Below, piece after piece: positions 62,539-64,000 of a DNA stretch of 64,000 bases. Source of the DNA: Paracoccus denitrificans (lineage in GTDB: Bacteria; Pseudomonadota; Alphaproteobacteria; Rhodobacterales; Rhodobacteraceae); assembly GCA_003240735.1 (NCBI GenBank), contig QFNE01000003.1, positions 1-64,000 of the forward strand. The letters are read 5' to 3'. Under the pieces are notes generated by a model. It did not search any database. It was not told the DNA's origin and saw nothing but the letters and a program-made list of their open reading frames with translations. The translations under genes were made by a program, and so were the position numbers. Positions within the stretch are counted from its first letter, which is position 1, and every line of letters begins with the position of its first letter.

Positions 62539-63525
62539 TCAGGCCGCCTTGGACCGGGACCAGTAGGCGGCAGATGTGAATTCCGTCTTCTTCAGGCCGC
62601 GCTGGGTCAGAAGGGTGCGCACCGCGCGCGCCTCATCATCCGGGCCTGCGAACCAGATATAGGGGCCGCCGGGCCGCGCGACATCCCCAACGGCGGCCAG
62701 CAGGTCATCCGTTGGCCTGACCAGCGGGTTGTTCGCCAGATCGCCCAGATCGTGGACGGCGGCACGGACATGGGCGCGGCTGATGCTGCAGCCCAGGTGC
62801 AGCATGCGGCTGATGGCGGGCACGGCCGTTTCGTCGCCGAAAAGGACGATCTCCGCCGCATCCGGGCAGCGCCCGCCGCCCGGCCCTATGATAGCGACTT
62901 CGGCCCCCGTCGGCACGGTCCGCGTCCAGTCACAGGTAGGGCTAAGGTCGTGGCGGAACACGTCGAAGTCGATCCACCCCGGTCCGTGATCGACCGTGGT
63001 ATAGACCGGGCGATGCAGCGCAGCATCGCCGTCAGGCCAGACGGTGCGCCCCGTTTCGGAAATGCGGGGCCACACCGGTTGACGGCCCGAAGGCGGCAGC
63101 AGCAAGCGGAAATGCAGGCTGCCGGTCCAGAACCTGTCTGCATCTTGCCCAGACAGACGCACGCGCGTGAAGCCCGGCGACCGTTGCGTGATCCGGGTCA
63201 CGCGCATGAGCGAAAGCCCCGGCGCCAATGCGCCTGCCGCCACGCTGTCCCACGCGACCTCAATCCCCTCGTCACCCAGAAGCTGGGTGGCGCTGTCCTG
63301 CAGCGTCAGGACCATCTGGCGTTCCCCGCCCGAGATTTCGACCCGCGCCCCCGGTGCGTCCGGGATCAGGCGCAGCTCGCACCCCCAGACGTGCAGCGTC
63401 ATGCGGCCCGGCGTATCGGTCAGCGGGCAGTCCCACGCCACGGCGCGCGCACGGATCAGCGCAGCCGCAGCGCCCGCACCCGTGGCAATGCGGCCATTGA
63501 CCGCTGACAGGGGAGACGCGCTCAT
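62539..63525 (-). CDS. Siderophore-interacting protein (FAD/NAD(P)H ferric-siderophore reductase)
   Basis: A 328-residue cytosolic flavoprotein of the SIP/ViuB family. The FAD-binding domain (about 105-225) has RITQRSPGFTRVRLSGQDADRF and the RPVYTT-type flavin site. The SIP domain has AEVAIIGPGGG, VLFGDETAVPAISRML and GPYIWFAGPDDEARAVRTLL. It reduces ferric siderophores to release iron. The first about 105 residues are an extra domain I cannot name. Start at 63525 overlaps the TonB stop (ATGA). Confidence 0.88.
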   Translation of the reverse strand: MSASPLSAVNGRIATGAGAAAALIRARAVAWDCPLTDTPGRMTLHVWGCELRLIPDAPGARVEISGGERQMVLTLQDSATQLLGDEGIEVAWDSVAAGALAPGLSLMRVTRITQRSPGFTRVRLSGQDADRFWTGSLHFRLLLPPSGRQPVWPRISETGRTVWPDGDAALHRPVYTTVDHGPGWIDFDVFRHDLSPTCDWTRTVPTGAEVAIIGPGGGRCPDAAEIVLFGDETAVPAISRMLHLGCSISRAHVRAAVHDLGDLANNPLVRPTDDLLAAVGDVARPGGPYIWFAGPDDEARAVRTLLTQRGLKKTEFTSAAYWSRSKAA

Positions 63526-64000
63526 CGTCCCTGCACCGCGACCGGGACGGTCACCGTCTTGGCACCGCCAGGTGGCGGGGGCATTTTCGGCATCCGCTGC
63601 GCCTGACGCGCCAACACGGCATCGACGGCCGGGTCGCCCGTACCTTGCACCAGTTGGGCCGAGGTTGCCCCGGATGCCGAAACGCTGATGCGGACCGTCG
63701 CCCGGATCGTGCCGCGCTGACCGCGAATACTGGCCCGCTGCATATGGGCCGCCACGCGCGATTGCAGTTTCTGCTGCCATGACGCCTCGGCCCGCGGGTT
63801 GCTTGCCGCCTGACCGGCGGGGGCACCGCCCGACTGCGCGCTGCGCGCCGGCGCCTGTCGCGCGGGTTCCCGCCGGGGCGTTTCCGCCTGGCGGCGCTCC
63901 TGACGCGGCTTTTCGGGTTCACGACGCGTCTCACGCCGTTCCGGCTCTGGTTCAGGCTCTGGCTCTGGCTCGACCGGACGTTCCGGTCGCTGGCGCGGCG
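63522..64000 (-). CDS. TonB-like energy transducer, C-terminal part (gene continues beyond window end)
   Basis: About 159 codons to the window edge. The visible N-terminal portion is Pro/Glu/Arg-rich (repeated EP pairs and RR/RE blocks, the periplasm-spanning part), followed by an Ala/Gln linker and a TonB C-terminal domain: WQQKLQSRVAAHMQRASI, TIRATVRISVSASGATSAQLVQGTGDPAVDAVLARQAQR, ending VTVPVAVQGR. It energises outer-membrane siderophore receptors. The next gene in the operon is the ferric-siderophore reductase. The start lies right of position 64000. Confidence 0.85.
   Translation of the reverse strand, partial: PRQRPERPVEPEPEPEPEPERRETRREPEKPRQERRQAETPRREPARQAPARSAQSGGAPAGQAASNPRAEASWQQKLQSRVAAHMQRASIRGQRGTIRATVRISVSASGATSAQLVQGTGDPAVDAVLARQAQRMPKMPPPPGGAKTVTVPVAVQGR

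Noticed and set aside
60369..63507. Very long frames of more than 500 codons antisense to or shifted from the lipid, dehydrogenase and SIP genes
   Set aside because: Low-complexity Arg/Gly/Pro/Ala composition and full overlap with recognised genes.
1..64000. CRISPR arrays, tRNA genes, insertion sequences, phage integrase or attachment sites
   Set aside because: None recognised on either strand. The Rhs island shows no flanking tRNA, transposase or direct repeat that I could find.

Overview
The window is about 64 kb of GC-rich chromosome from an alphaproteobacterium of the Rhodobacterales (Roseobacter/Paracoccus relatives). The 5' part of a 16S rRNA gene on the minus strand has an alphaproteobacterial sequence. 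The flagellar gene order, AddAB instead of RecBCD, a TsaE-phosphotransferase fusion and DUF2794, DUF2478 and DUF6468-type small proteins all fit this group. I cannot fix the genus. Nearly all of the window is coding, with many ATGA or TGATG stop/start overlaps that mark operons.

Layout. 1-0.7 kb: 16S 5' end, its leader and a good rrn promoter. 0.7-12.7 kb: housekeeping genes (msrPQ methionine sulfoxide repair, clpB, pyrF, a DMT exporter, mobA, DUF2478, tusA-like, an AEC carrier, small lipoproteins, a TetR regulator, glutamate dehydrogenase). 12.9-23.0 kb: a divergent flagellar cluster. fliL, a DUF6468-like gene, motE, motA, orf88, flhA, fliR, flhB and a FliJ-like gene run leftward; fliF, a FliH-like gene, fliN and fliP run rightward. 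A CtrA-like site lies between the two arms. 23.1-33.0 kb: kynureninase, a two-adaptor RND efflux operon, a Kef-type antiporter, hslV and a capsule-type protein. 33.1-41.9 kb: a leftward operon of a TsaE/AmgK-like fusion, a MurU-like nucleotidyltransferase, addB, addA and thioredoxin.

42.8-51.8 kb is the accessory island: vgrG, an Eag-type chaperone, a 1608-residue PAAR-Rhs protein ending in an HNH-nuclease tip, an immediately overlapping candidate immunity gene, and two further tandem paralogs of a second immunity-like family. Both of those paralogs have lost a recognisable start codon at the same aligned position. The toxin tip and the immunity genes are visibly more A/T-rich than the surroundings. 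No T6SS core genes are in the window, so this is an orphan VgrG/Rhs cassette.

52-64 kb: a DEAD-box helicase, an efeUOB iron-uptake operon with a second imelysin-like (M75) protein, and a phospholipid-type cluster (PlsC-like, CdsA-like, small membrane protein, CDP-alcohol phosphatidyltransferase) reminiscent of E. coli ynbAB. It ends with an iron-type alcohol dehydrogenase, a DUF2218 protein, a siderophore-interacting reductase and the C-terminal part of a TonB-like protein that runs off the window edge.
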